The notes under the pieces: generated by a model
Told to the model about the DNA's origin: nothing
Seen by the model: only the letters and a program-made list of their open reading frames with translations
Database searches by the model: none
Origin: JAEXOD01 sp043805435
Lineage (GTDB): Bacteria > Bacteroidota > Ignavibacteria > Ignavibacteriales > Melioribacteraceae
Length of the DNA: 64,000 nt
Assembly (NCBI GenBank): GCA_043805435.1
Contig: JAZDHY010000022.1
Location: 62,001-126,000, forward strand
Direction of reading: 5' to 3'
Program-made: the position numbers and the translations under genes
Part shown: positions 18,435 through 28,279 of the stretch, piece by piece
Layout of the letters: every line of letters begins with the position of its first letter
Numbering within the stretch: the stretch's first letter is position 1

Positions 18435-19193
18435 TTATTGCTCCCAAAAAATTATTTTATTTTTAATTACAACAGAAATTGAATTTCCTATCCATATTAA
18501 AAAACCTATTAAAATTGCCAGCGAAACGAAACCGGAAAAATCGTGATTACTTAAAAGTAAATAATACTTTGTTCCCAATCCACCTGTTAAAGCAATAAAT
18601 TCGTACATTATAACTGCAGCCCAAAGTGTTAAATGTAACTTATTAAATAAATTATATAAACCGGGTTGTACTAATTTATATTTTACTTTATAAAACTTAT
18701 TCGAACTAATTTTATTGTTATTAATAAAATTTTTATATTTATTAACATAATCTTTATCATAGCAACTAAAATTATTAAGTAAACTTACAATAACAAACAA
18801 AAATGAAAATATAAATTCACCGTTAATTGACGTGTTATAAAAGAATACAAATAAAATTATTCCTGCAAAAAAAGGGAAATATTTAAATAATTTTAAAAAG
18901 GAAAAAACAGCAATAAAGCCGATGTTATCATTTAGTTTAAGTATTAAAGCACCAAATAAATGTATTAATAAATATCCTAAAAAGAGATTTATATATACAA
19001 CTGAACTTGTTAATGCTAAACTTTGAACTATCCCGTAATCTTTGAATAAAGAAATCATGGATTCAAATATTAAACTTGGTTTAGGTATAATTTCACTAAC
19101 AGGTAAAACAAGTTCAACAAACAGAAGATATGAACATATAAACACTGTTATAGAAATTAATGACAAATATTTTTTTTTATTTATTTCAAACAA
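18435..19193 (-). CDS. ABC transporter permease, NitT/TauT/ThiX-like
   Basis: A 252-residue inner-membrane protein with about six hydrophobic segments. The N-terminal LPVSEIIPKPS is typical of SsuC/TauC/ThiX permeases. The usual EAA loop is hard to recognise, and a Lys/Asn-rich insert (about residues 145-175) sits in the middle. It is followed directly by its ATPase. Relatives carry nitrate, sulfonates, taurine or pyrimidine precursors with a separate binding protein, but none is seen here. Substrate unknown. Confidence 0.65.
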   Translation of the reverse strand: MFEINKKKYLSLISITVFICSYLLFVELVLPVSEIIPKPSLIFESMISLFKDYGIVQSLALTSSVVYINLFLGYLLIHLFGALILKLNDNIGFIAVFSFLKLFKYFPFFAGIILFVFFYNTSINGEFIFSFLFVIVSLLNNFSCYDKDYVNKYKNFINNNKISSNKFYKVKYKLVQPGLYNLFNKLHLTLWAAVIMYEFIALTGGLGTKYYLLLSNHDFSGFVSLAILIGFLIWIGNSISVVIKNKIIFWEQ

Positions 19194-19250
19194 GTATTTA
19201 AGTCTCCTATTTTATTTGGAAGTATTTAAAAACAATAATACTAAAAAAAA

Positions 19251-19898
19251 CTACTTAATTGCAATGTATGGATTAAATTGTTTTTCATGGGTTATACAGG
19301 AAGATCTTCCATGACCGGGGAATATTTTTGTCTGATCCGGTAAAATATATAATTTATTAATTATTGAATTAAAGAGCGATTGATAATTGCCGTCCCACAA
19401 ATCTGTTCTGCCAATACTTTGCTCAAACAAAACATCTCCGGTAAAACATATATCAATTTCGGGGAAATATATACAATATTCATCGGGCGAATGACCGGGT
19501 GTTGAAATGAATTGAATTTTATAGCCGCCAATCTGTAAAATTAAATCTTCTGTAAAATATTCATCGGGCGGCGGAGATTTTATTAATGTAACTCCATAAT
19601 TAGCCGCTTCATCTATCATTAAATCTAAAAAATATAGCTCTTCTTTTGGATAATAAAACTTGGGATTATATCTATTTTTAATAAAATAATTTCCCAATAT
19701 ATGGTCTATATGTCCATGTGTATTAAACAAATATTTTAAATTTATCCCATTATCTTTAATAAAAGAAATTATTTCGTTTTCTTCATCTTTACCATAACAA
19801 CCCGGATCAATAATACATCCTTCTTTTGAAGTATCATCATAAACAATATATGTATTTTCTGAAAATGGATTAAATACGAAAGTTTCAACAATAAGCAT
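19251..19898 (-). CDS. MBL-fold metallo-hydrolase, glyoxalase II-like
   Basis: A cytoplasmic 215-residue metallo-beta-lactamase-fold hydrolase. The metal-binding motif THGHIDH is followed by a second His in STPGHSPDE, then CFTGDVLF with the bridging Asp, and FPGHGRSS near the end, the usual order for glyoxalase II-like thioesterases. The substrate cannot be fixed from sequence; S-acylthiol hydrolysis is typical. It begins three bases after the aroC stop, so the two are probably co-transcribed. Its C-terminal extension is shorter than in full glyoxalase II. Confidence 0.85.
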   Translation of the reverse strand: MLIVETFVFNPFSENTYIVYDDTSKEGCIIDPGCYGKDEENEIISFIKDNGINLKYLFNTHGHIDHILGNYFIKNRYNPKFYYPKEELYFLDLMIDEAANYGVTLIKSPPPDEYFTEDLILQIGGYKIQFISTPGHSPDEYCIYFPEIDICFTGDVLFEQSIGRTDLWDGNYQSLFNSIINKLYILPDQTKIFPGHGRSSCITHEKQFNPYIAIK

Positions 19899-19900
19899 AA

Positions 19901-21118
19901 TTAATTATCCAACAAAAAGTTATTTTTAATAATATCAAATGTGCTGTCTAAGTAGTTGTGATAATTAGACTTTGTCTCTTGCAGCGAATTTCCGCCAAAT
20001 TTATCAAGGAAATATTTAGCAATTGACCAAGCCAGCATCGATTCTGCAATTACGGCACAAGCTGGTACTGCTACAAAATCGCTTCTTTCCCTTCTGGAAA
20101 TTACTTCATTCATATCCTTAAAATCAATAGACTGAATAGGAGACATTAATGTTGCAATTGGTTTCATTGCTCCTCTTACAATAATAGGTAAACCGGTAGA
20201 TATTCCACCCTCAATTCCACCGGCTCGGTTCGATTTCCTTCCAAAATTTTTATCATTTAAAATTATTTCATCATGCGATTCCGAGCCAAATACCTTTGCG
20301 CAATTAAATCCATCCCCTATTTCAACACCTTTTACAGCATTAATAGACATGATAGAAGCTGCAATTTCGGTATCTAATCTGGTATCGTAGTGCATATAAC
20401 TGCCTAACCCATAAGGAACACCGGTTGCAACAGTAATAAAAGTACCGCCTAATGTATCGCCCCTTTTTTTTGCAGTTTTTATTTTATTAATAATTTTAGT
20501 TTCCTGTTCTTCGTCAAGTACTCTAACATCGCTTTTATCTGCATAATTAGACAGATCATCAGCATCCTTATAATCGCCTAACACGTTATTAAACAACATA
20601 TCGGAAAAAGGTGTTTTTGAAAAAATGCCGCCAATACTTTCAACATAACTGCCAACAGTTATACCAAATTGTAATAAAAACAATTTAGCTATTGAACATG
20701 CTGCAACACGTGCAGCTGTTTCCCTTGCGCTTGATCTTTCGATAGAATTTCTTATATCGTTAAACCAATATTTTTGGGTGCCTACTAAATCAGCATGACC
20801 TGGCCTAGGAATAGTTATTTTTTCTAAATTTTCGGGTTGTGATGTTATATTCATTCTTTGGGTCCATGCATCCCAATCGTAATTTTTAATAAAAAGAGTA
20901 ATGGGAGATCCCATTGTTTTACTAAATCTTACTCCTGACAAAACTTCTGCCGTATCGGTTTCTATTTTCATCCTTAAACCGCGTCCATAACCCGATTGAC
21001 GACGTTTTAATTGGTTATTGATATAATTTATATCTATTGGGATATTTGATGGAAATCCCTCAATAATTGAAGTTAATCCTTTACCATGAGATTCGCCGCT
21101 TGTTAAAAATCTAATCAT
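19901..21118 (-). CDS. aroC: Chorismate synthase
   Basis: Converts 5-enolpyruvylshikimate-3-phosphate to chorismate, the last step of the shikimate pathway, with reduced FMN as cofactor. The N-terminal MIRFLTSGESHG, the RRQSGYGRG segment, RPGHADL, RSSARETAAR and the NRAGGIEGGIS/RRERSDFVAVPA stretches are hallmarks of the family. The length of 405 is within range for the longer bacterial type. ATG 21118 is the natural start. It sits upstream of the MBL hydrolase with a two-base gap; no other aro gene is in view. Confidence 0.96.
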   Translation of the reverse strand: MIRFLTSGESHGKGLTSIIEGFPSNIPIDINYINNQLKRRQSGYGRGLRMKIETDTAEVLSGVRFSKTMGSPITLFIKNYDWDAWTQRMNITSQPENLEKITIPRPGHADLVGTQKYWFNDIRNSIERSSARETAARVAACSIAKLFLLQFGITVGSYVESIGGIFSKTPFSDMLFNNVLGDYKDADDLSNYADKSDVRVLDEEQETKIINKIKTAKKRGDTLGGTFITVATGVPYGLGSYMHYDTRLDTEIAASIMSINAVKGVEIGDGFNCAKVFGSESHDEIILNDKNFGRKSNRAGGIEGGISTGLPIIVRGAMKPIATLMSPIQSIDFKDMNEVISRRERSDFVAVPACAVIAESMLAWSIAKYFLDKFGGNSLQETKSNYHNYLDSTFDIIKNNFLLDN

Positions 21119-21269
21119 ATATTTAACTTAAATTAATTTAATAAATGTAAAACATAAATGTAATAATGCAAAAGGACGTACTCAAGTAATAATTTTGCAG
21201 ATGTGAATAAAAATTCATAAATAATGCCATTTAGGGTTTATTTTATGTATTTTATTGAATATTAAAAAA

Positions 21270-22163
21270 TCATTTCAATTTATGATTTTCTTCTGTTTCT
21301 ATATGGTTCAAATCTTGAGGTTCGGCATGTATATATACCTCGCTTCTGGGAATTATAGACATAAGCTCATTTTCAATTTTATCGCATATTTCATGAACCT
21401 CCAGAAGGCTTAAATTGGGCTCCAGATGAAGATTTATTTTTATAAATGTATCGGCACCGGCAGTACGAACTTTTAAGTCGTGGTAATCTTTCACATCAGG
21501 AAATGACTTTAATGTGTCCTTTATTATATTAATTGTTTCAATCGGGGCGGTATCAAGCAGAACCAAAATAGCTTTTTTACCTAATCTATACGATACAAAT
21601 AAAACTATTATAGCTACAAAAAGTGCAGCAACAGAATCTGCAAAGAAAAATCCAAAATGTGCACAAATTAACCCAAACAATACTACTGTAGAACTCCAGA
21701 TGTCAGTCGAAAAATGTAATGCATCGGCTTCAAGAGCCTGGCTATTATATTTTTTTGCTACTCTGTATAACATGCGTGATCTGTTTATATCAATTATAAT
21801 TGAACTAATTACAACAATATAACTCCAAACAGTAACTTCTATATGTGTATTACCCGAAACTAGTCTTCCAATGGCTTCGTAAATTATCCAAACACATGTA
21901 ATCAATAATAAAATTGTTTCTAAAAAGGCAGATAAATTTTCAATTTTTCCATGACCAAAATTGTGGTCATCATCAGCAGGTTTGTCAGAAACCCTGACTG
22001 AAAAATAAGTAATAACCGCAGCCACAAGATCTAAACACGAATGCATAGCCTCCGATAATATACCTAAACTTCCCGTTAATACACCAACAATAAATTTAAA
22101 AACCGTTAAAAATACAGCAGCCAAAACAGATATTGATGCTGCGTTTGTTTTTTCTTTTAACAT
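21270..22163 (-). CDS. Cation diffusion facilitator (metal efflux)
   Basis: A 297-residue inner-membrane exporter of divalent metal ions in exchange for protons. About six helices are followed by a cytoplasmic ferredoxin-like domain (LLDTAPIE through EVYIHAEP). The metal site residues are visible: HSCLD in helix 2 and HFSTD in helix 5. His rather than Asp in the first motif fits zinc/cadmium-type more than iron-type members, by family knowledge. The DDDHNFGHGKIE stretch after helix 2 is classical. A small Cys/His secreted protein is encoded 75 bases upstream, and together they look like a metal-handling pair. Confidence 0.92.
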   Translation of the reverse strand: MLKEKTNAASISVLAAVFLTVFKFIVGVLTGSLGILSEAMHSCLDLVAAVITYFSVRVSDKPADDDHNFGHGKIENLSAFLETILLLITCVWIIYEAIGRLVSGNTHIEVTVWSYIVVISSIIIDINRSRMLYRVAKKYNSQALEADALHFSTDIWSSTVVLFGLICAHFGFFFADSVAALFVAIIVLFVSYRLGKKAILVLLDTAPIETINIIKDTLKSFPDVKDYHDLKVRTAGADTFIKINLHLEPNLSLLEVHEICDKIENELMSIIPRSEVYIHAEPQDLNHIETEENHKLK

Positions 22164-22238
22164 TCTTACACCATAAAATAAATTGTTAAATAATTAATAT
22201 TTAGATTATCCACAAATAATAATTTTTATAATAAAAAA

Positions 22239-22544
22239 TTACGATATTTTTGGTGGATGCCATATGGTGAGAAGATAACTATTATTAAAATTTAAATTTG
22301 AATAAGAAGCATAATGAATACTTTTATACTGACCAAATAAATTATCTTTGGATTTGCAGGTAAAATTTACATTTTCAAAGCAATCCATATGCGAATGATT
22401 TATATTTTTAGCAACATTTGAACATGTTTTTGTAGTCATTTTCTGTTGAGAAAAAGCAATATTAAAAAACCCGCAATCTTCCAAAACCATATTTATGCTT
22501 AACGCAATGAATAATAGACAACAGCATTTTATTAGATAATTCAT
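22239..22544 (-). CDS. Small secreted Cys/His protein, possibly metal-related
   Basis: A 101-residue protein with a hydrophobic, Cys-rich N-terminus that looks like a signal peptide or membrane anchor. Scattered Cys and His follow (HSHMDC, FTCKSK), and the C-terminus is WHPPKIS. The PP-containing end and Cys/His content resemble small Bacteroidota proteins encoded beside metal efflux genes (HYC_CC_PP-like); this is a memory-based likeness, not a demonstrated match. Its place upstream of a CDF exporter supports a metal role. Its short length and lack of a strong motif keep confidence modest. Confidence 0.5.
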   Translation of the reverse strand: MNYLIKCCCLLFIALSINMVLEDCGFFNIAFSQQKMTTKTCSNVAKNINHSHMDCFENVNFTCKSKDNLFGQYKSIHYASYSNLNFNNSYLLTIWHPPKIS

Positions 22545-23196
22545 TCTACTTCTTCTTGATATAATTCATAGTAAATATATTAAAAAAATATTGCACTACA
22601 AAGATAATTGAAAGCATTTTTGACTCTTATTCAAATAAACCCGGATTCTGCATTAGATATTAATATATTCTGTAATCTCTTATTAATATAAGGTTATGGA
22701 AAATTTAATTGCATTTATTATATATATAAATAAAATTACTTTGGGTTGAATAATTTAAAAATAATATTTTTCAACTCGGGCCTAAATGCCGCGCAGTGTG
22801 GTTTTTACTCCCCATGCCTTAAACAGACTGTGTTAAAATTGGGGATAAATATCAAATTGCGACTATTTGGCTATAAAAAATTATGTCACCCCGATGGGGT
22901 TTTTACGTTTGTTTTTTCGTTTTTGCTATAATCATGTCATCCCTCTGGGATTAAAAACACATAGTAACATATTACAAAACAATGCGTTAACGTATATATA
23001 TTGCAAATAAACATGGCAGAGAAATGCCCTGTTTGTAACCATACGCACCACCATTAATCCAAAGCACGGCAGTGCCGTACCACATATTTAATCAAATTCT
23101 TGCTGCTTTTTTAATTTTCACGCAATCTCCAAATCTCGCGCTACAAAAAAACATAAAAGATGTTTTTATTCATAATTTATAATTCACCATTCATAA
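22545..23196. other. Intergenic stretch with repeat fragments
   Basis: About 650 bases without a convincing gene. It holds AACAGACTGTGTTAAAATT (22819-22837), a fragment also found in the larger repeats at 3.1 and 25.1 kb, small hairpins (ACCCCGATGGGGT, ACGGCAGTGCCGT), and the downstream repeat at 23113-23205. A frame at 22746-22931 crosses this material and has no recognisable product. Confidence 0.5.
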
Positions 23197-23205
23197 TTAT
23201 TTTAT
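23113..23205 (-). repeat. 3'-flank repeat, copy 1
   Basis: About 90 bases nearly identical to 25347-25435, sharing TTTTCACGCAATCT, AAATCTCGCGCTACAAAAA, ACATAAAAGAT and a long AT-rich end. It includes the stop codon and trailer of the beta-helix gene, so it would be the 3' end of that mRNA. The second copy sits in the same position of the neighbouring gene. Confidence 0.8.
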
Positions 23206-24996
23206 AAAGGTCATTTTCTTTAAATCGTTAAATACAGGTATTTTTCCTTCCCCTGTTACTTCCAAACGGTATAAATATATTCCGCTGCTGTAATTGCTAA
23301 AATCTATTTTGGTTTCGTTAAATCCTTTGTTTTTGGTGCCTTCTATAATTGTTTTTATTAATTGGCCTGTTACGGAGTACAACTTTATTCTTACCTCTCC
23401 CGGTTCTTTTAAGCTGTAACTTATTGTTGTGCTTGGGTTAAACGGATTTGGGTAATTTTGGTATAATTCATAATTATAATTTTGTGTTATTACCGCATCA
23501 TCATTATCGGTTATTGTTACATTTATTTCTGCACTTGGTCTGCTTTCATTACCGGTATTATCTATTGCCGTTATTTTGTAATATAACTTTTGCGTGCCTT
23601 TGGGTAAATTATCGTAATATAAAGTATCTGTTAATTTTGCCGTTAATTTTGTGCTGTCAATAACAAAGTTTGGGTTTATATCTTTATATAGTCTATATTC
23701 CTTAAAATCCGATTCATCCCTTTTTTCCCATAATAACTTTATTCTATTTGTATCGGGCTGGTATTCTGCTGTTATATAATCTATCCGTTTTGGTGCTAAA
23801 TCTTCATATGCGTATTTAGTGCCAAGCGGTCCGCCATACATTCCCATATCACTTCTTGTACCGTCAACATCCAAAATACTCGGGTCTCCTGCATCAATTG
23901 CCGGGGAATACTTTTGCAGCCTGTAATCGTAACCGCCTGCAAGTGTGGCTATTGTATCGTTATTAAACATAGGGTCTGCAATTATGTCATGTTCGCCCGG
24001 TGTTACCTGGTAATACGGCGATTTCCATAGTTTATAATACATGTTATAATCTGATGTTACCGGATGCCCGTTATATGAACATATTCCCAATTTACCGTAA
24101 GCCATTATATTATTTTTTATTATTCTTTCTTTGGGCATATTTCCGGTTAGTACTTCAAGAATATAACAGTTAACCATTGTGTTATTAATTATAAATGTTG
24201 TATCCCTTACACCGTCTGGGTATGACCATTCTTCAATTGCTCTTTTAAATTTCCAAAATAAATTGTTTTTTATATCTACTCGTCCATTTGTACTTATTGA
24301 TATTGCATACTGATCCACCTCTTCAATGTTTTTAAGAAAGATGTTGTTATATATCTTAAAATTTCCGCCGCCGGCACCGTTATTAATTGCTCCTTCATAT
24401 GATTTATTAGACAATATATAAAAATAATTGTTATTAAACTCAAATTCAGGATCCAAAAATCCGCCTATATCTATTGCTACATCAACATTTCTGATTATGG
24501 AGTTGCTAAGATGTGTTTTATCTAAAAAAGCAAACCCGCGTGCCGTTGAATCAATTATACAATTTGATACAACGGTAAAAAGGTCTTGGAATACTGCCGC
24601 TGTATAATTATCTGAGTCGTCAACCCGTTTGTATTTTAATGTTAAATTTTTTATTGTTGTATTACCCATTTGAAACCAGCACATACCATATCTGCTATGT
24701 ATGCCTTCAATGCCCGTTCCGTCAATAATACATTCGTCTGTATCAACACCAATTATAGTTAAATCTTTGCCGTAAACATATATAACTTCTCTATATATTC
24801 CCCTGTTTACATATACAGTATCGCCGCTTTGACAGTAGTTAAAACATTTTTGTAAACTATCGCAGGCTGTTTCCCATGTTGTATAGGGCGCAATACTGCC
24901 CGCTGTTTTACTTACATATCTAACTTCACTTTTTATGTTTATTGTTATTAATAACGTAATAATTGTTATAACTAATATTTTATTTATTTTTTGCAT
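23197..24996 (-). CDS. Secreted beta-helix protein with FN3-like and type IX sorting domains
   Basis: A 599-residue exported protein from ATG 24996; 36 more in-frame codons upstream look non-coding and precede the signal peptide. After the signal (ending near IKS-E) comes a right-handed parallel beta-helix at about 30-390, with many short repeats such as IKNLTLKY, VSNCIIDS, LSNSIIRN and IKNNIMAYG. A fibronectin III-like domain (ISSUE of strands from about 405 to 490) and a Por sorting domain (NYPNPFNPST) finish it. Such proteins often bind or cleave polysaccharide, but no catalytic residues can be assigned. It is flanked by repeats shared with the next gene. Confidence 0.7.
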   Translation of the reverse strand: MQKINKILVITIITLLITINIKSEVRYVSKTAGSIAPYTTWETACDSLQKCFNYCQSGDTVYVNRGIYREVIYVYGKDLTIIGVDTDECIIDGTGIEGIHSRYGMCWFQMGNTTIKNLTLKYKRVDDSDNYTAAVFQDLFTVVSNCIIDSTARGFAFLDKTHLSNSIIRNVDVAIDIGGFLDPEFEFNNNYFYILSNKSYEGAINNGAGGGNFKIYNNIFLKNIEEVDQYAISISTNGRVDIKNNLFWKFKRAIEEWSYPDGVRDTTFIINNTMVNCYILEVLTGNMPKERIIKNNIMAYGKLGICSYNGHPVTSDYNMYYKLWKSPYYQVTPGEHDIIADPMFNNDTIATLAGGYDYRLQKYSPAIDAGDPSILDVDGTRSDMGMYGGPLGTKYAYEDLAPKRIDYITAEYQPDTNRIKLLWEKRDESDFKEYRLYKDINPNFVIDSTKLTAKLTDTLYYDNLPKGTQKLYYKITAIDNTGNESRPSAEINVTITDNDDAVITQNYNYELYQNYPNPFNPSTTISYSLKEPGEVRIKLYSVTGQLIKTIIEGTKNKGFNETKIDFSNYSSGIYLYRLEVTGEGKIPVFNDLKKMTFIK

Positions 24997-25428
24997 AATT
25001 TTTCCGTTAATTAAATATCTATTACAATAATTTACATCCGATCTGTTAAAGAGCCTGCGAGATAAAGAAGCCGCATGAGAATTATATAATTTATCAAATA
25101 TCACTTAGGCTAAAGCCGGATGTTATGGCTTATTTAAACCACGGCTTAAACAGACTGTGTTAAAATTAAAAAGCCGAACTCACCCCTTAATCCCCTCTCT
25201 TTGAAAGAGAGGGGAATTATATAACGGCAAGTTATTGTTCTATATACTTTTACAATCACTCCACTTCTATTTTTAAGAGAATAGCTTGTCCCGCTCTTTT
25301 TGCGGGAGGTTGGGGGAAAAGTTCCCTTTTATTATAACTATTCCCCAATTTTCACGCAATCTCTAAATCTCGCGCTACAAAAACATAAAAGATCTTTTCA
25401 TTCATAATTTATAATTCACCATTCATAA
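24997..25428. other. Intergenic stretch filled by repeats
   Basis: Between the beta-helix gene and the broken glycosidase-like gene. It consists almost wholly of the MITE-like repeat (25148-25357) and the 3'-flank repeat (25347-25435), plus the presumed promoter/leader of the beta-helix gene near 25000-25110. No gene is seen. Confidence 0.6.
25148..25357 (+). repeat. Dispersed MITE-like intergenic repeat, copy B
   Basis: Matches copy A (3066-3299) in order and orientation. The CCCCTCTCTTT/AAAGAGAGGGG stem (25192-25202 with 25204-25214) differs in length from copy A but still pairs, and the TCCCGC/GCGGGA hairpin (25289-25294 with 25302-25307) is unchanged. The core 25176-25324 is bounded by GAAC and GTTC. 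Preserved pairing despite sequence changes suggests the folded form matters, or recent spread. Confidence 0.75.
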
Positions 25429-25435
25429 TTATTTT
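25347..25435 (-). repeat. 3'-flank repeat, copy 2
   Basis: Nearly identical to 23113-23205. It covers the stop codon and downstream trailer of the broken glycosidase-like gene and abuts the MITE-like repeat. Confidence 0.8.
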
Positions 25436-28279
25436 AATAACATCATTTTTTTACTAAGTACATTATCATTATACTGAACGCGGTATATATATATGCCGCT
25501 TGCTAAATCATTACAATCAATGTTTAGCTCATAAGAACCCGATTCTTTCATACCATCATACAAATTTTTAACCTCTTTTCCAAGGATATCATAAAGTTTT
25601 ATTGTTACTTTGCCTGTTTGAGGGATAGAATACCGTATTTGAGTTGAGGCATTAAACGGGTTTGGATAATTTTGTTCTATCGCAAAATCCGCAGCAGATA
25701 CTGCGGCTTTGTCAATTGCCTGGCCCTGTACCTCTACCGAAATTTGATTTGTATATTGTACATTTTGTCCGTTTATTTTCTTAATTTTGTACCATATATT
25801 GTGTCCGGCCAAAACCCCTAAATTTATATTTGCAGTAATATCCACAAAACATTGCTGAAGGTTCGCATCTGTTGAATTAACAACACCAATTGAATCAAAA
25901 GAAAACGTTGACCCAAGTTTTCGGTAAATTACATATGTTTGATTGCCGGTTAAAGCACCCCATATTAATTTTGGGTGTCCGTTTTCATTTGCAAAAAATA
26001 GTGATTGGTTCCAATTATCAAATATTATTTTGCCTGTGCCATTAAATAATATATTTCCGTATCTTCCATTAATTTTACCACCATTTGTACAGTTAATTAC
26101 AGCATCGGTATTTAGTGCTAATGTATCTTTTAAAGTATATATTATATTAGTTCCGGTTATAATAAGTGTATTATTTGGCGTTACTGTTAAATTATCAAAT
26201 AAAGTTGTGCTAGTGTTTATCGTTTCACTTGATTGTATGTACCCTCCATATTTAACCGCAGGCATTATTTCAAGCAAGGCAGCTTCTCCGGGCATAATGG
26301 TTTTTGCAACATATAATTCCGATTCAGCAGTTCTAAATGCATAATCAGTAACACCACTATAATGGTCATATATCTTATAGTTTACTGAACTCCCTACTGT
26401 ACACCCCATATAAAAAGATGGTTGAATAGGTGATTTGGTAGAATTGTTTGTATCCGCAATTTCACTGGTATTATTATAATATCTTGAAACCGCCATAACA
26501 TATTTTTTGTCCTCCTCGCCGGTTGGCGGATAAAATGTACCACAATCAAATTCCCAATTTATATTCTTGTAAAATAAGGCACCACCTACCGAAAATGTTG
26601 ACATATTGTTTTGAAAATAATCCTGTGCACTTTGTGTTATTTTTTTTAATGTTTTGCCGTAACTCCCTTTTAATCTGGGACTAATTTCGTCGTGTAATGT
26701 GTACCAAATTGGTGTATAATATTTAACAAAATTTCCGGTGTAAGAAGTGTCATAAACACCCACCATACCGGTACGGCGGGTTGTATCTCCATTCATAAAG
26801 TAATAATAATCGTTAACGTCTATACCCTTAGCACCATACAAAAGTGCCATGTTTACATTATATAAAAATTGCGTCTGTGTTGGAATTTTGGTAATATGTA
26901 ATGGCTGTAAGTCGGTTATCCATCTGCCGGATTGAATACTGCAAATAAAACCTGTATCGGCTGCTTGATAATATTCAAGATTACAAATATAATTTGCTAT
27001 ATTGTCTTTTACATAATTAGGATTCTCCGATTCAGCCCATGGACTATCATACAAATAATGGTGCATAATTGAACCATGATAATAACCTCTTTTGCATATT
27101 CAGTAATTTTTTCAATTGTCCAAGGACCGTCAACACGACCATCCCAAGAGCAGGCAAATGCGGGCATTAAACTAATTTCAGGTGTTGCTGTATTAATTAA
27201 TTGACCGAGTTTTTGGAGAGGTTGCTGCATATCAATAAAATCGGGTTCATCTATCGGATACCATCCCACAACTTCACCTCTATTAAACGGATCACCTTTT
27301 AAATTTGTGCTTGAAGGGGCAGTTGATGTAAAGTTTATTTCTTGATGTAATTCTGTAGTGTCTGCTAAAGTCGTAGTTATTAGACGTTTTCCATAATCAT
27401 CGTAAGCGGTAATTTTATCAATAAACAAATCAATATAAGATAAACCATTCCAATAAACTTTGTATTCAACATTTGGAAAACCCTTGTAATATTCAGTTGT
27501 TGAAACTGTTTTTACTTCTATATCTTGAAGTAAATTAGCCGCAATACTTTCACCAAACCCATTATACACCACTTGGAATTCTTGATATTGATTTATAGAT
27601 GTAAAATCATTTACTAGTAGGGTCATTTCTTTAAGTATTGTTGTAATAGGCGTCTCATTTACGATTTTGGTTGAAGTGATAACTAAGTTACAAACAATAT
27701 CCTCTTCATTATAATCATCAGACTCTTTGCCGCCTCTCCAGCCAATTTTAAGTCGGTAATCTACATTATGGTTATTGGATTTTGTCGTAATAAAGTTTGA
27801 ACCAAAGTACTATAATTATTTGGGCCTGTAATTATATAACATGGGGTATCATCTTCCGGATTATTTTTAATTCCTTTTGTTATATTGTCGGGATCCGTAT
27901 AAGAAACACCCTCAGAATTATTCAAATCCATAAAAAAATCAGGATGACCTTCGGCCTCCCAAACAGAATAACCTCTTTCAGCATAAAACGTAATACCCTG
28001 TCTTCCACTCCAAAAATGCTGATTAGGAATTAATTTAAATTGCGTAGAATTGTTGCGCAGGGCGGTATATACTTCCGGGGTAGTATTGCTGATAACAACG
28101 GCATCAACACCTGCGGAATCTAAATCCTTAAATGAATAATTTTCATACATACTCAGCTCTTTTCCCCAGAGGTTGGTTGTAATAGGTATGCCGTTATAAT
28201 TACGGAAATAAGTACTTTGTGCAGAAAAATAACCGGAAAACAAAAACATAAAAAATGCTATTAGTTTAATTCCTTTCAT
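25429..28279 (-). pseudogene. Broken gene for a large secreted glycosidase-like protein with type IX sorting domain
   Basis: Three consecutive minus-strand frames (28279-27761, about 27810-27009, about 27110-25429) form one protein of about 950 residues if two single bases are restored. Adding one A to the AAAA run near 27802 joins TLLRQ to KSNNHNVDYRLK, and adding one A to the AAAA run near 27089 joins ITEYAK to RGYYHGSIMHHY. The product would have a signal peptide (YFSAQ-S), a TIM-barrel-like middle with WYPIDEPDF reminiscent of glycoside hydrolases, a beta-rich C-terminal part and a sorting domain (NYPNPFNAST). Either the gene has decayed or the assembly lost two bases. The enzyme class is tentative. 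Confidence 0.7.

Noticed and set aside
22746..22931. A 61-codon frame between the small metal-related gene and the beta-helix gene
   Set aside because: It runs through repeat fragments and hairpins, with low-quality composition and no recognisable motif.
24997..25104. Longer N-terminus of the beta-helix protein
   Set aside because: The extra 36 codons precede a clear signal peptide and look like non-coding leader.
27009..27810. Programmed frameshifting in the glycosidase-like gene
   Set aside because: No slippery heptamer followed by a stimulatory structure was recognised, and both sites are simple AAAA runs where one missing A explains the shift.
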